A stretch of DNA of 31,363 bases from Chitinophagaceae bacterium (GCA_003456175.1 DMPB01000001.1:989-32351), one strand, 5' to 3'. Counted from the stretch's first letter, positions 8,183-16,437 are shown. A program made the numbers and translations. Notes: generated by a model from the letters alone, not told the origin.

Positions 8183-9583
8183 ATGAAGCGATATGCGAAT
8201 TTCAACAACAGTGTGTTATTAATAGCCTTACTGGTATTGCATGCTTGTACCAAAAACAACTTTATTACAAGTGCCGATGCCCTACTACGAGCTAATATTG
8301 ATACGCTCTCTTTCGATACAGTTTTTACTAGTACAGGTTCGGTTACTAAAAGCTTCAAAATTTTCAATCTTAACGATCAAAAGCTGCGCCTCAGTAGCGT
8401 AACACTTGGTGGCGGCACCAATAGTTTTTTTAAAATCAATGTAGATGGTTCGCCGGGCGTACGTTTCAACGATATTGAAATTGCTGCCAACGATAGCATT
8501 TATGTATTTGCAACGGTAAGCATTAACCCTAATAGCAGTACCCTACCTTTTGTAGTTCAGGATAGTATTATGATTAGCTGGAATGGCAATCAGCAAAAAG
8601 TTATGTTACAGGCATACGGACAAAATGCTATTTTCTTACGTGGCCGCCGTACTACTACTGATACAGCTTGGAACAGTACCCTGCCAATTGTAATTCTTGA
8701 TGGATTTACCGTAAGTAGTAATAACACATTAACCATTGGGCCCGGTACCAAAGTGTATGCACGTGCCAATGCACCGCTTGTTGTTAATGGTAGCTTACGC
8801 ATTAATGGCGGCATAGCACCCCAAGATCGAGTACAGTTTCAAGGCGACCGACTAGATGAGCCGTATCGCTTTTTTCCGGCATCGTGGCCCGGGATTGTTT
8901 TTACTGGAAGCAGCACTAATAACAGCATTCAATACGCCAATATCAATAACGCGTATCAGGCTGTAATAGTAGTAGGTAACGGTAATTTAAGTACGCCCCA
9001 ACTTACCATTAATGAAACTACTATTGATAATGCATTCGATATAGGGTTACAGTGCCTTGCGGCAAATGTACAAGCACGCAACAACCTCATTAGTAACTGC
9101 GGCAGTAATGTAGTAATGCAAGGCGGCGTGTTTAATATGGCACATAGTACCATAGTTAGTTATGGCAATGCTTATGTACAACATAAAAATCCTGTACTTC
9201 AAATCGGCAATATTGTCAACGGCAGTATTCCGGTAAGTGCTACGGGTACTTTTACGAATTGTATCTTTTACGGACAAGGTGGCTTACCCGAGAACGAAAT
9301 TGTTATCAATCGCCAAGGGAATAATCCATTTAACATCAGTTTCAATAACTGCCTGTATAAAGTGAAAAATACTGATCCGGCCAATGCCACCTTCAACAAT
9401 AGCATTCGCAACGTTGAACCCGGCTTCGATACTGTTAATACAGGGTTACGCATTTACAACTACCGATTAAGAGCCACAAGCCCTGCCGTTAACAGAGGTA
9501 GCAATGCAGGTGTAACGATTGACTTAGACGGTAACAACCGACCCGTAGGCGTACCCGATATTGGCTGTTACGAAAGGCAATAG
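8183..9583 (+). CDS. Lipoprotein with right-handed beta-helix
   Basis: The 466-residue protein starts with a lipoprotein signal ending in LHAC, with C22 as the acylation site. About 40-150 is a beta-rich region with paired Ser/Asp/Thr stretches, like the Ig-like or choice-of-anchor modules. About 160-420 contains repeated short strands rich in N, G and S (for example NTLTIGPGTKVYA, GSLRINGG, NSIQYANINNAYQAV) with the look of a right-handed parallel beta-helix. The C-terminus VTIDLDGNNRPVGVPDIGCYE is a common ending of such Bacteroidota beta-helix proteins. Many relatives bind or process polysaccharide, but no catalytic residues can be assigned here. It lies 27 bp after comF; whether it is co-transcribed is unclear. 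A TATTTTTA box lies just before the start codon, one base off consensus. Confidence 0.8.
   Translation: MKRYANFNNSVLLIALLVLHACTKNNFITSADALLRANIDTLSFDTVFTSTGSVTKSFKIFNLNDQKLRLSSVTLGGGTNSFFKINVDGSPGVRFNDIEIAANDSIYVFATVSINPNSSTLPFVVQDSIMISWNGNQQKVMLQAYGQNAIFLRGRRTTTDTAWNSTLPIVILDGFTVSSNNTLTIGPGTKVYARANAPLVVNGSLRINGGIAPQDRVQFQGDRLDEPYRFFPASWPGIVFTGSSTNNSIQYANINNAYQAVIVVGNGNLSTPQLTINETTIDNAFDIGLQCLAANVQARNNLISNCGSNVVMQGGVFNMAHSTIVSYGNAYVQHKNPVLQIGNIVNGSIPVSATGTFTNCIFYGQGGLPENEIVINRQGNNPFNISFNNCLYKVKNTDPANATFNNSIRNVEPGFDTVNTGLRIYNYRLRATSPAVNRGSNAGVTIDLDGNNRPVGVPDIGCYERQ
9055..9068 (+). repeat. Motif copy inside beta-helix lipoprotein gene (two mismatches)
   Basis: Reads ccttgcggcaaatg and encodes part of CLAAN. 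Confidence 0.55.
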
Positions 9584-9656
9584 AACAGATTTAACAACTA
9601 TACACTCAACCAAAAACACTTTTCTTTCGTTTATATTATTCAGAAAATTGAACACC

Positions 9657-10244
9657 ATGAAATTTTTGTTGTATCCCTTGGTTGCTTTAGCACTATATGC
9701 ATGCGGCAGCACCAATGCACAAAACGAAACTATGAGTAACAACACCACTCCTATTACTGCGCCTGCTGGTGCTAAGAGTATTCATAGCTTTAGTATTAAG
9801 GCTATAGATGGTAGCACTATCGACTTCAGTAAGTTCAAAGGAAAGAAAATATTGGTGGTAAATACCGCCAGTATGTGCGGCTATACCAAGCAATACGAAG
9901 GTTTAGAACAATTGTATAAAACGCATAAAGACAAGTTAGTAGTAGTTGGCTTCCCTAGTGATAACTTCGGCGGACAAGAATATGGTTCTGATGAAGAAAC
10001 TGCTGCTTTCTGCAAAAAGAACTTCGGTGTTAGCTTTCCGCTTACCACACGCGTTAATGTAAAAGGTGCCGATGCTACACCCGTGTACAAATTCTTAACC
10101 AGCAAAGCCGAAAATGGTGTACTAGATGCTACCATTTCTTGGAACTTTTGCAAGTTTATGATTGATGAAGGGGGCCTTGTACTTGAATTTTTGAGCAGTA
10201 AGGTTACCCCAAGCAGCGAAGAAATTGCGAAGTACTTAAAATAA
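9657..10244 (+). CDS. Glutathione peroxidase family lipoprotein
   Basis: Starting at 9657 gives 195 residues with a clean lipoprotein signal (MKFLLYPLVALALYAC, lipobox LYAC, C16). An upstream in-frame ATG at 9561 would overlap the preceding gene and destroy the signal. The mature domain has the GPx catalytic tetrad: peroxidatic C74 in NTASMCGYT, Q107 in FGGQE, W162 and N163 in SWNF. C119 sits where the resolving cysteine of thioredoxin-dependent enzymes lies. It is therefore a cysteine-type peroxidase that probably reduces lipid or hydrogen peroxides with thioredoxin-like donors at the envelope, rather than with glutathione. It ends in the convergent gap with engB, followed by a motif copy and a strong terminator. 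Confidence 0.92.
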   Translation: MKFLLYPLVALALYACGSTNAQNETMSNNTTPITAPAGAKSIHSFSIKAIDGSTIDFSKFKGKKILVVNTASMCGYTKQYEGLEQLYKTHKDKLVVVGFPSDNFGGQEYGSDEETAAFCKKNFGVSFPLTTRVNVKGADATPVYKFLTSKAENGVLDATISWNFCKFMIDEGGLVLEFLSSKVTPSSEEIAKYLK

Positions 10245-10248
10245 ACAG

Positions 10249-10262
10249 CATTTACCGTAAGG
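10249..10262 (-). repeat. 14-bp motif, exact copy after glutathione peroxidase
   Basis: Exact copy four bases after the stop codon and just ahead of the terminator. Confidence 0.9.
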
Positions 10263-10274
10263 TAAGTTGGTTTT

Positions 10275-10316
10275 AAAAAAAGCTATGGGGCAGCTTCGCT
10301 GCCCCATAGCTTTTTA
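10275..10316. terminator. Strong bidirectional terminator between GPx and engB
   Basis: A perfect 13-bp stem, agctatggggcag (10281-10293) with its complement at 10299-10311, has the loop cttcg, is preceded by A-runs and followed by T-runs. It serves the convergent genes on both sides. Confidence 0.93.
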
Positions 10317-10320
10317 AGTA

Positions 10321-10965
10321 TTACGCCTCCTGTGCATTTTCATGTACCCTATTGTTGAGCATTTGAATATGTGCCAGCAGTTCTGCTCGGCCTTCTTTTT
10401 TCTCAGCACTTGTAATGAAGGTCTGCGGCAAAAACTGCCATGTTTCACGCAAGGCTTCTAAGAATGCTTTCACATGGCGCTGCACTGCACCGGGCTTTTC
10501 CTTATCGGCTTTGGTGAATACTAAGGCAAAAGGCACATTCGCAGCACCCAATTGATTCACAAACTCAATATCAAGCTTTTGTGGTTCGTGCCTACTATCA
10601 ATTAAAACGAATACTTGTACCAAGTTTGGCCTATTACTTAAGTAGTCGGCAATCATTTTTTCCCAAACATCGCGTTGCTTTTGTGCAATTTTAGCGTAAC
10701 CATACCCCGGTAAGTCTACCAAATACCAAAAACTGCTGGCAGCCTTTTCCGTAGCCTTACTCTCAATCAAAAAATGATTAATCATCTGTGTTTTGCCTGG
10801 GTTGGCGCTTGTTTTAGCCAACTTACTATTATTACACAACATGTTAATAAGGCTACTTTTACCCACATTACTCCTACCAATAAAAGCATATTCAGGCTTA
10901 TCGGCTTTCGGACAGGTTTTGTACGTGGGGTTCGATATTAAGTACGTAGCTTTTTTCAATAACAT
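10321..10965 (-). CDS. engB: Ribosome biogenesis GTP-binding protein EngB (YsxC/YihA)
   Basis: The likely start is the second ATG, giving 214 residues beginning MLLKKATYLISNP, as in other EngB proteins; an ATG five codons upstream is possible. All G motifs are present: G1 GRSNVGKSS at 30-38, G3 DLPGYG at 84-89, G4 TKAD at 151-154 and G5 SA at 186-187. EngB is an essential GTPase of the TrmE-Era-EngA family needed for assembly of the large ribosomal subunit. The gene stands alone, convergent with the peroxidase gene and divergent from acpH. No clear -7 box is visible on its strand in the 83-bp divergent gap. Confidence 0.95.
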   Translation of the reverse strand: MLLKKATYLISNPTYKTCPKADKPEYAFIGRSNVGKSSLINMLCNNSKLAKTSANPGKTQMINHFLIESKATEKAASSFWYLVDLPGYGYAKIAQKQRDVWEKMIADYLSNRPNLVQVFVLIDSRHEPQKLDIEFVNQLGAANVPFALVFTKADKEKPGAVQRHVKAFLEALRETWQFLPQTFITSAEKKEGRAELLAHIQMLNNRVHENAQEA

Positions 10966-11001
10966 ACTGCAAAACAACACTATTTACAGCGAATAGTAAC
11001 A

Positions 11002-11015
11002 CCTTACGGTAAATG
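11002..11015 (+). repeat. 14-bp motif, exact copy between engB and acpH
   Basis: Exact copy in the divergent gap, 33 bp upstream of the chosen acpH start. Confidence 0.9.
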
Positions 11016-11048
11016 TAGATGCACACTACAAAACACTTACCTTGTAGT

Positions 11049-11645
11049 ATGAACTATTTGGCACATGCCTATTTATCGTTTGGAATGGCCGATGTATTGG
11101 TAGGCAACCTCATTAGCGATTTTGTAAAAGGCAAGCAACAATACACCTACAGCCACCGTATTTGGTGCGGCATTCGCTTGCATCGATTCATAGATACCTA
11201 TACCGATGCTCATGAAGCCACAAAGCAAGCCAAAACATACTTACAACCAAGTGCAGGCCGCTATGCTGGCGCTTTTGTAGATGTGGTGTACGATCATTTT
11301 TTAGCACAACATTTAGCTGCTAACAATCAATTACAAACCACAGCCACCTATTGCTATCAAAGCTTATTATTACAACAACCAATACTGCCAGAACGCTTTG
11401 TATTAATGCTTCCACACATGCTACGGCATAATTGGTTAGGCAACTACCAACATCTTTGGGCCATGGAAAAAAGTTTTGGTGGCGTAGTACACCGTAGCAA
11501 TTACCTCACCGATGCCAGCCCTGTATACGCCGCTTTTATAACGCATTACGATGCACTAAAAACCTGTTATCAAGCTTTTTTTCCGATGGTCAATAAAACT
11601 GCGGCATCGTTTTTGGTAGATTGTTTAGCTATGCAGCCGCATTAA
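11049..11645 (+). CDS. acpH: Acyl carrier protein phosphodiesterase (AcpH/DUF479)
   Basis: The start at 11049 gives 198 residues beginning MNYLAHAYLSFG, the usual AcpH opening; an in-frame ATG 30 bp upstream adds an unlikely MHTTKHLPCS. Family signatures are GNLISDFVKG, the HRFIDTYTDAH block and FVDVVYDHFLA, which supply the His/Asp metal ligands of this HD-like fold. AcpH removes the 4'-phosphopantetheine arm from holo-ACP. Related DUF479 proteins may act on other phosphodiesters, so the substrate is by homology. Its 3' end contains the probable promoter of the DUF2911 gene. Confidence 0.85.
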   Translation: MNYLAHAYLSFGMADVLVGNLISDFVKGKQQYTYSHRIWCGIRLHRFIDTYTDAHEATKQAKTYLQPSAGRYAGAFVDVVYDHFLAQHLAANNQLQTTATYCYQSLLLQQPILPERFVLMLPHMLRHNWLGNYQHLWAMEKSFGGVVHRSNYLTDASPVYAAFITHYDALKTCYQAFFPMVNKTAASFLVDCLAMQPH

Positions 11646-11650
11646 CTTTG
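11621..11650 (+). promoter_or_regulatory. Bacteroidota-type promoter of the DUF2911 gene
   Basis: TTG at 11621-11623 and TAACTTTG at 11643-11650 are separated by 19 bp, matching the -33/-7 pattern. The -7 box overlaps the acpH stop codon; transcription should start near 11655-11658, leaving a short leader. Confidence 0.7.
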
Positions 11651-11672
11651 TAACTCATTTTACATCCTATAT

Positions 11673-12233
11673 ATGAAATATTTTATTACTGTACTTGCCG
11701 TGCTTGTTAGCTTGCAAAGCTTAGCACAGCAGAAGCCTACCGAAATGGATAAAAGTCCGATGGATGTTAGCTACTGCCCTGCCAACTTCCCAATTCTTAA
11801 AATGAATGGTAAGGTGAAGGATAAAGAAGAACCCATTGCACGTGTATTGTATAGCCGACCTCAAAAAAACGGTCGCCCTATTTTTGGCGGTATTGTTCGC
11901 TATGGCGATGTGTGGCGTATGGGTGCTAACGAGGCTACTGAAATAGATATTTTCAAGCCGGTTAAAATTGGCAATAAAATACTACCTAAAGGCCGATACA
12001 CCATGTATGCTGTTACTTCTGAAAACAAGTGGACGATCATTTTCAATGCCGACCGTGATATTTGGGGTTTAGCACATACTGAGCGGAAGGATATTTTAAA
12101 AATTGACGTTCCGGTAGAGCAAACAGCCGAAGTAGTAGAAGCGTTTACCATTTATTTTGAGCCTATGAAAGGCGGTAGTAAAATGATGATTTTGTGGGAT
12201 AATTGTCGTGCTGGTGTGCCTATGTACTACTAG
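11673..12233 (+). CDS. DUF2911 family exported protein
   Basis: The 186-residue protein has an N-terminal signal peptide, MKYFITVLAVLVSLQSLAQQ, cleaved probably after AQ. The rest is one DUF2911 domain with the typical ARVLYSRPQKNGRPIFG, VRYGDVWRMGANEATEI and LPKGRYTMYAV blocks. The family is abundant in Bacteroidota and probably periplasmic, with no established biochemical role that I know of. The gene has its own promoter inside acpH and ends in a convergent gap holding a motif copy and a terminator, so it is likely transcribed alone. Confidence 0.88.
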   Translation: MKYFITVLAVLVSLQSLAQQKPTEMDKSPMDVSYCPANFPILKMNGKVKDKEEPIARVLYSRPQKNGRPIFGGIVRYGDVWRMGANEATEIDIFKPVKIGNKILPKGRYTMYAVTSENKWTIIFNADRDIWGLAHTERKDILKIDVPVEQTAEVVEAFTIYFEPMKGGSKMMILWDNCRAGVPMYY

Positions 12234-12239
12234 CGTAAG

Positions 12240-12253
12240 TATTTACCGTAAGG
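12240..12253 (-). repeat. Motif copy after DUF2911 gene (one mismatch)
   Basis: Reads tatttaccgtaagg, six bases past the stop codon and 14 bp before the terminator stem. Confidence 0.85.
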
Positions 12254-12267
12254 TATTAATGTGATAA

Positions 12268-12302
12268 CTACAAAAGGGTCGCCGATGGCGACCCTTTTGT
12301 AG
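12268..12302. terminator. Bidirectional terminator between DUF2911 gene and meaB
   Basis: A perfect 16-bp stem, ctacaaaagggtcgcc (12268-12283) and its complement (12287-12302), closes a gat loop. The A/T-rich base of the stem supplies the U-run in either direction. Confidence 0.92.
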
Positions 12303-12306
12303 TTTG

Positions 12307-13209
12307 CTACTGCAAGTAAGGTTGTATCAGCTGGTATAAGTTACCTTGTGGCTGTGCCTTAAACATTTGCTGTAAAGCTTGTTTATCGAGCCCTTTCATA
12401 CGATGCTGTTGAATAATATGCCAAGCTTTTTCGGCCTGCAGCCAATACTTGCGTTCGTTGTGTTGGTTGGTAGCAAGTTGTGTTTCAATTGCCTTCGCCA
12501 AATCGGCAATACCCTGTTTTTCGCTGGCAACGGTTTTCACAATTTCAACCGTTTTTTGTTGTTGAAATGCCGGAGCTAGCATTTGTCGAAGATTTTTTAC
12601 AAACGTATCGGCACCGGGGCGGTCGGCCTTATTCACTACAAACAAATCGGCTATTTCCATGAGTCCGGCCTTCATTGTTTGTACTTCATCGCCTGCTTCG
12701 GGTACAATAGCAACCACGGTACAATCGGCGAGGCCTGCAATTTCAATTTCGCTTTGTCCTACACCAACAGTTTCAACAATCACATAATCAAAACCTGCTT
12801 GTTTCACAACATCTGTTAACTCTAAAATTTTAGGATGCAAGCCACCTAAGCTACCCCTTGTAGCCAAACTCCTAATAAACACACTAGGGTGTGTATACCA
12901 ATCGTTCATACGAATACGATCGCCAAGCACTGCTCCCAAATTAAAAGGACTACTCGGATCAACACATAACACTGCAATTCGCTTGCCTGCCTGTACCCAA
13001 TGGCCAATCAAAGCATCTACTAAAGTACTTTTTCCGGCACCGGGTGGCCCTGTTATGCCAATAACAGACGTACTACTATAAGGCAGTTGTTGTAAATATT
13101 CGTTGTAGCCGGGTACTTCGTTTTCTACCAAACTCAAGGTACGAGCCAAGGCATGAATACTACCTTGCGGTAAATGAGCAATACTTTGAGCAAACAAACT
13201 TTGGTGCAT
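12307..13209 (-). CDS. meaB: Methylmalonyl-CoA mutase-associated GTPase MeaB (ArgK)
   Basis: The 300-residue G3E GTPase has Walker A GPPGAGKST at 54-62, CVDPSSPFNLGAVLGDRIRM at 82-101, G3 ETVGVGQSE at 146-154 and G4 VNKAD at 192-196. MeaB protects and gates adenosylcobalamin-dependent methylmalonyl-CoA mutase, helping load cofactor and discharge inactive cofactor. No mutase gene is in this window, so the partner must lie elsewhere if present. The protein is slightly shorter than many homologues at the C-terminus. The gene is the first read rightward-to-leftward after the glycosyltransferase, with an 8-bp gap, so the two may share a transcript. Confidence 0.93.
   Translation of the reverse strand: MHQSLFAQSIAHLPQGSIHALARTLSLVENEVPGYNEYLQQLPYSSTSVIGITGPPGAGKSTLVDALIGHWVQAGKRIAVLCVDPSSPFNLGAVLGDRIRMNDWYTHPSVFIRSLATRGSLGGLHPKILELTDVVKQAGFDYVIVETVGVGQSEIEIAGLADCTVVAIVPEAGDEVQTMKAGLMEIADLFVVNKADRPGADTFVKNLRQMLAPAFQQQKTVEIVKTVASEKQGIADLAKAIETQLATNQHNERKYWLQAEKAWHIIQQHRMKGLDKQALQQMFKAQPQGNLYQLIQPYLQ
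13163..13176 (+). repeat. Motif copy inside meaB (one mismatch)
   Basis: Reads ccttgcggtaaatg; on the coding strand it encodes HLPQG (H12 onward), with the C that avoids an in-frame TAA. Confidence 0.8.
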
Positions 13210-13217
13210 ACAAATAA

Positions 13218-13979
13218 CTACTTACCAGCCTGTTGTAAATGATATAATTTGGCGTACTTCAGCAAGGTACTGTAAGCCACCGAACGGGCAATGATAAACC
13301 CATTTATACCATCTAAAAAACCGCGTTTAATAATATATCCGCTGATAAAAGCTACCAGTGGGTTCATTACCATTTTAAATACCGAACTACGCTTGCCTTG
13401 TGCATACATGGCTTTCGCCTGAATGGTGGTGAATTTATTGGTTTGGGCTACCAATTCTTCTATAGTATGATAGGTATAATGTAAGATATTACCTTGTAAA
13501 TGCTGTTGCTTTCCAGCACTAGTAAGTGCCAGTTTATCGTGTGGATTTATGCCGCCCCAAGCTGCCTTTTCCTTACGTACCAATCTTAATTTTCTATCAG
13601 GATACCAAGTACCATGCTTAATAAAACTACCGCAGAAATAATTACTTCTGTTCATAGTATAAGCATCGGCAGTGAAGCCCAACTGCTTAGCAGCCGCTAT
13701 GCTTTGTAGCAATGTTTCATCTAATGCTTCATCGGCATCTAGGCTTAGCACAAATGGGTGGCTTGCTTGCTGAAGCGCAAAGTTCTTTTGCTCAATGTAT
13801 CCTAAAAATGGCTGAACAATTACTTTAGCACCAAGTGCCGTTGCAATAGCTGTTGTGTTATCGGTACTATTACTATCTACCACCAATACTTCATCGGCAA
13901 TAGTTGCCACCGAGCGTATGCAACGCTCTATATTGCTTGCTTCATTGTAAGTAATTATTGCTACCGATAGGTATGCCAT
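13218..13979 (-). CDS. Family 2 glycosyltransferase, WaaE/KdtX-like
   Basis: The 253-residue protein begins LSVAIITYNEASNIERCI, the GT2 nucleotide-sugar-binding start, with D35 and S37 in VVDSNSTD and the metal-binding D-x-D as DADE at 81-84. The RNYFCGSFIKHGTWYPDRKLRL-type middle and the WGGINPHDKL block resemble WaaE/KdtX-type enzymes that add glucose to lipopolysaccharide core. A basic, mildly hydrophobic C-terminal part (about 200-235) may touch the membrane. An ATG two codons further upstream is an equal alternative. Acceptor and donor sugars cannot be determined. It probably shares a transcript with meaB, although they have no obvious functional link. Confidence 0.88.
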   Translation of the reverse strand: MAYLSVAIITYNEASNIERCIRSVATIADEVLVVDSNSTDNTTAIATALGAKVIVQPFLGYIEQKNFALQQASHPFVLSLDADEALDETLLQSIAAAKQLGFTADAYTMNRSNYFCGSFIKHGTWYPDRKLRLVRKEKAAWGGINPHDKLALTSAGKQQHLQGNILHYTYHTIEELVAQTNKFTTIQAKAMYAQGKRSSVFKMVMNPLVAFISGYIIKRGFLDGINGFIIARSVAYSTLLKYAKLYHLQQAGK

Positions 13980-14013
13980 GTACACGTATTTATTACGAAA
14001 ATAAGCGGCATGC

Positions 14014-14277
14014 TTAGGCTTGCAAAGAATTAATAGCCTCGGCGAGTGTTATATCTTTTACCGTAAGGTTATTACCAGCATCGTGCGTGGTTAACCAAAT
14101 TTCTACGCGGTTGTACACGTTGGTCCACAACGGGTGATGTTGCTGCTGTTCGGCCAGCAATGCCACGCGTGCCATAAATGCAAAGGCTTCGCTGAAGTTG
14201 GCAAATTCAAACCGGCGATAAAGACTATTGTTTTGTAACTCCCAGTATTGTGGTATTGGTTGCATATGGCTTGGCAA
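14014..14277 (-). CDS. Pterin-4a-carbinolamine dehydratase
   Basis: This 87-residue protein shows the compact PCD signature: EQQQHHPLW with H47 and H48, then [18 protein letters not shown] with H65 and D66, and a final D75. These are the active-site histidines that dehydrate 4a-hydroxytetrahydrobiopterin, recycling the pterin after aromatic amino acid hydroxylation. No phenylalanine hydroxylase is in the window. In bacteria without it, PCD-like proteins may act elsewhere in pterin or molybdopterin chemistry. A second in-frame ATG four codons in (MQPIPQYW) is also plausible. Confidence 0.9.
   Translation of the reverse strand: MPSHMQPIPQYWELQNNSLYRRFEFANFSEAFAFMARVALLAEQQQHHPLWTNVYNRVEIWLTTHDAGNNLTVKDITLAEAINSLQA
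14055..14068 (-). repeat. Motif copy inside PCD gene (one mismatch)
   Basis: Reads cttttaccgtaagg; on the coding strand it falls within NLTVKD. Confidence 0.75.
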
Positions 14278-14279
14278 TG

Positions 14280-14293
14280 CCTTACGGCAAATA
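14280..14293 (+). repeat. Motif copy upstream of PCD gene (two mismatches)
   Basis: Reads ccttacggcaaata in the 24-bp gap. It overlaps CAAATATA, the minus-strand -7 box candidate (TATATTTG, 14288-14295). Confidence 0.6.
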
Positions 14294-14295
14294 TA
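14288..14295 (-). promoter_or_regulatory. Possible -7 box for PCD gene
   Basis: TATATTTG on the minus strand fits TAnnTTTG, 10 bp upstream of the start codon. No TTG at the right -33 distance, so support is weak. Confidence 0.35.
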
Positions 14296-14301
14296 AACGT
14301 A

Positions 14302-14742
14302 TTAAAAAATAAGATAACTTTTATTCTTAAACTTTTCGTTGGTAAGTTCTGTAACAAGTTGCACCGATGGCAATGTTTTGATTTCGTCTATGATGGGTTG
14401 CGTGTACGATGCCTCAAAATAATCGCCTTTCATAAGCCACAAAAAATCGAAGTGTTTAAACTCTGGTAGTAAGTACTCGCCTTCGCATTGATTTTCGTAC
14501 AAATAATACACGCATTGGCTTGCTATTACCTGATGTTCGTACACCAAAAACTTGTATTTACGGCCTTTGCGAGCAACCTCAATGTGTATATCGGTGTTTA
14601 AAAAAAAGTCGTACCCTAGCGTGTAGTTAAGCTGCCAACAAAACTGATAGTTTTTTTGGGTAGTGAGTATGCCCAATAGGCAGGTATCGTCGAAGAAACG
14701 TTCGGTGGTTTCTCCCATTTCAAGCCTAAAGTGTGTACTCAT
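14302..14742 (-). CDS. IPExxxVDY family protein
   Basis: The 146-residue soluble protein matches the Bacteroidota IPExxxVDY family: an N-terminal FDDTCLLGILTTQKNYQFCW block (act-and-bind-like, 'dcWaLN' type), a central beta-rich part, and the namesake motif as LLPEFKHFDFLWL at about 91-103, which is a relaxed version of I-P-E-x-x-x-V-D-Y. The family has no known role. Neither a signal peptide nor a membrane segment is visible. It is 20 bp from the M28 peptidase upstream and 24 bp from the PCD gene downstream, so all three may be co-transcribed on the minus strand. Confidence 0.78.
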   Translation of the reverse strand: MSTHFRLEMGETTERFFDDTCLLGILTTQKNYQFCWQLNYTLGYDFFLNTDIHIEVARKGRKYKFLVYEHQVIASQCVYYLYENQCEGEYLLPEFKHFDFLWLMKGDYFEASYTQPIIDEIKTLPSVQLVTELTNEKFKNKSYLIF

Positions 14743-14762
14743 GTGTGTTGGTTGTATGCGTA

Positions 14763-16409
14763 TTAGAATACAATGTCGAAAGTTTTTTCTTCGCTACCAC
14801 GCTTAATTTTAAGCTGTGTGCTATCGCCTTTTTTAAACTTGCTTAAGGCTTGCATGTAACTGGGCACATCTACGAACTGATATTGACCTAATTGTAACAA
14901 GATATCGCCAGGTTGCAAGCCAAGCTTCTCTCCTAATTTTCCTTTGCTGGCACCTTCAATTCTTACACCTGTGCCGCTATAAGCATAATCGGGAATAACG
15001 CCTAAACTTACGGTGAAGCCAACCCCACGACCCATGTTTTGTTCTCTTGTAGCTGTAAAAGCAAGCTTGCCTTTATCGTTTGTAGCAGTAATTACTTTTT
15101 CTATCAATGTAATAATATCGGCTTCGGCTTGGTAATTGATTTTATCGTAATCGTCGGAAGCTTTGTGGTAATCGGCATGACTATTCGTGAAGAAAAATAA
15201 CACTGGAATATTTTTCCGGTAAAAACTAGCATGGTCGCTAGGGCCAGTACCGGCACTATCCCACTTTACTTGAAATGTATCAATGAGGTTTGGCAACGTT
15301 GTTCCCCATGTTGGACTTGTACCATATCCGCCAATCGTAAGCTTTTTAGCAGTATCGTAACGGCCAATCATATCCATATTAATCATATAATTAGGTGTGA
15401 TATTAACCGTAGGATGATCGAGCCAATACTTACTGCCTAACAAGCCAAGCTCTTCGCCTGAAAAGGCAATGAACAAATAATTATTGTTTTTTGCTGGCGA
15501 CTGTTGTAAGCGGCGAGCTAATTCAATAAGTGCTGCTGTACCACTAGCATTATCATCGGCACCATTATGAATATCGCCTTCGCCATCTAATGCGTTTTTA
15601 TCTTCTCCCAAGCCAAGATGGTCGTAGTGTGCGCCAATAATAACCGTTGTTGCAGCGTTGTTATTGATAAAACCAACAAGGTTGGTAGCATTACGTTGTT
15701 GCAGCGTAAGCTGTACGCCAGCTTCAATTTTAACGGTGGCAGTAGCATCGGTAAGGTGACCAGCCACAACGCCCTTTTCTGTGATGTACAATACGGGTGC
15801 TGCTAAAGCAGGCGAGGTATCGTTTTTATTGAATAAAATATTATCTACTGTTTTGCCACTGTTATGTATTAGTACTATTGTAGCACCTTTTTTAATTGCT
15901 TTTTCTGCGGCTTGATAAATAGCGGGCATAATAGCAAAATGCGGATTACCAGCTTGCTCGTCTAATATTTCTTTTGCGTCAATAAACCACGCTGCACCAC
16001 TTTCGTGAATACTAACCGATCCTTCGGTGGTAACTTTTTTATTGGCACTAAATGCTAACGGATAAAAATGTTCGCTTTGCTGTAATGCTTTACCATTTAC
16101 CGTAAGGTAGGTTGCAGCGCTATTATATCGCTTACCCTCGTTGATGGTAAAAGGCTGTTTAAACCCTTGTGTACCTTGCGGTAAAAGCTGAAGCTGCTGC
16201 CACTGTGCTATCACATAATCGGCTGCTGCTGCTTCGCCGGGAGTGCCCGTACGCCTGCCGCCTAAACTATCACTAGCCAAAATACGAATGTGTTGCTGCA
16301 AATGAGCAATGGTAGCAGCTCTTTGCTTGGCCATTGCCTTACGTTCTTTTTTGGTTTGTGCAGTTAACGCCAGTGGTAATACCAATAAGAATAAGAAACG
16401 CAGCTTCAT
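14763..16409 (-). CDS. Exported M28 family metallopeptidase with PDZ domain
   Basis: With the start at 16409 the protein has 548 residues and a good signal peptide, MKLRFLFLLVLPLALTAQ; in-frame ATGs 6 and 48 bp upstream would bury it. An N-terminal cap with a PA-like insert (about 85-235) precedes the M28 domain. Zinc ligands and catalytic residues are H261 (GAHYDHLG), D285 (GADDNASG), E319/E320 (SGEELGL), D346 (NMDMIG) and H415 (YHKASDD). A C-terminal PDZ domain (about 460-548) contains GKLGEKLGLQPGDILLQLG. Such enzymes are di-zinc aminopeptidases in the periplasm or outside the cell. A -7 box, TACTTTTG on the minus strand (16430-16437), suggests its own promoter. Confidence 0.92.
   Translation of the reverse strand: MKLRFLFLLVLPLALTAQTKKERKAMAKQRAATIAHLQQHIRILASDSLGGRRTGTPGEAAAADYVIAQWQQLQLLPQGTQGFKQPFTINEGKRYNSAATYLTVNGKALQQSEHFYPLAFSANKKVTTEGSVSIHESGAAWFIDAKEILDEQAGNPHFAIMPAIYQAAEKAIKKGATIVLIHNSGKTVDNILFNKNDTSPALAAPVLYITEKGVVAGHLTDATATVKIEAGVQLTLQQRNATNLVGFINNNAATTVIIGAHYDHLGLGEDKNALDGEGDIHNGADDNASGTAALIELARRLQQSPAKNNNYLFIAFSGEELGLLGSKYWLDHPTVNITPNYMINMDMIGRYDTAKKLTIGGYGTSPTWGTTLPNLIDTFQVKWDSAGTGPSDHASFYRKNIPVLFFFTNSHADYHKASDDYDKINYQAEADIITLIEKVITATNDKGKLAFTATREQNMGRGVGFTVSLGVIPDYAYSGTGVRIEGASKGKLGEKLGLQPGDILLQLGQYQFVDVPSYMQALSKFKKGDSTQLKIKRGSEEKTFDIVF
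16094..16107 (-). repeat. 14-bp motif, exact copy inside M28 peptidase gene
   Basis: Exact copy; read on the minus coding strand within TYLTVNGK. Confidence 0.9.
16174..16187 (+). repeat. Motif copy inside M28 peptidase gene (two mismatches)
   Basis: Reads ccttgcggtaaaag, encoding LLPQG (L75 onward) on the minus strand; the plus-strand G avoids an in-frame TAA there. Confidence 0.6.
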
Positions 16410-16429
16410 GTACATTCGGTTTTGTGGTA

Positions 16430-16437
16430 CAAAAGTA
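16430..16437 (-). promoter_or_regulatory. -7 box of M28 peptidase gene
   Basis: CAAAAGTA on the plus strand reads TACTTTTG on the minus strand, 20 bp upstream of the start. No clear -33 TTG. Confidence 0.5.
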
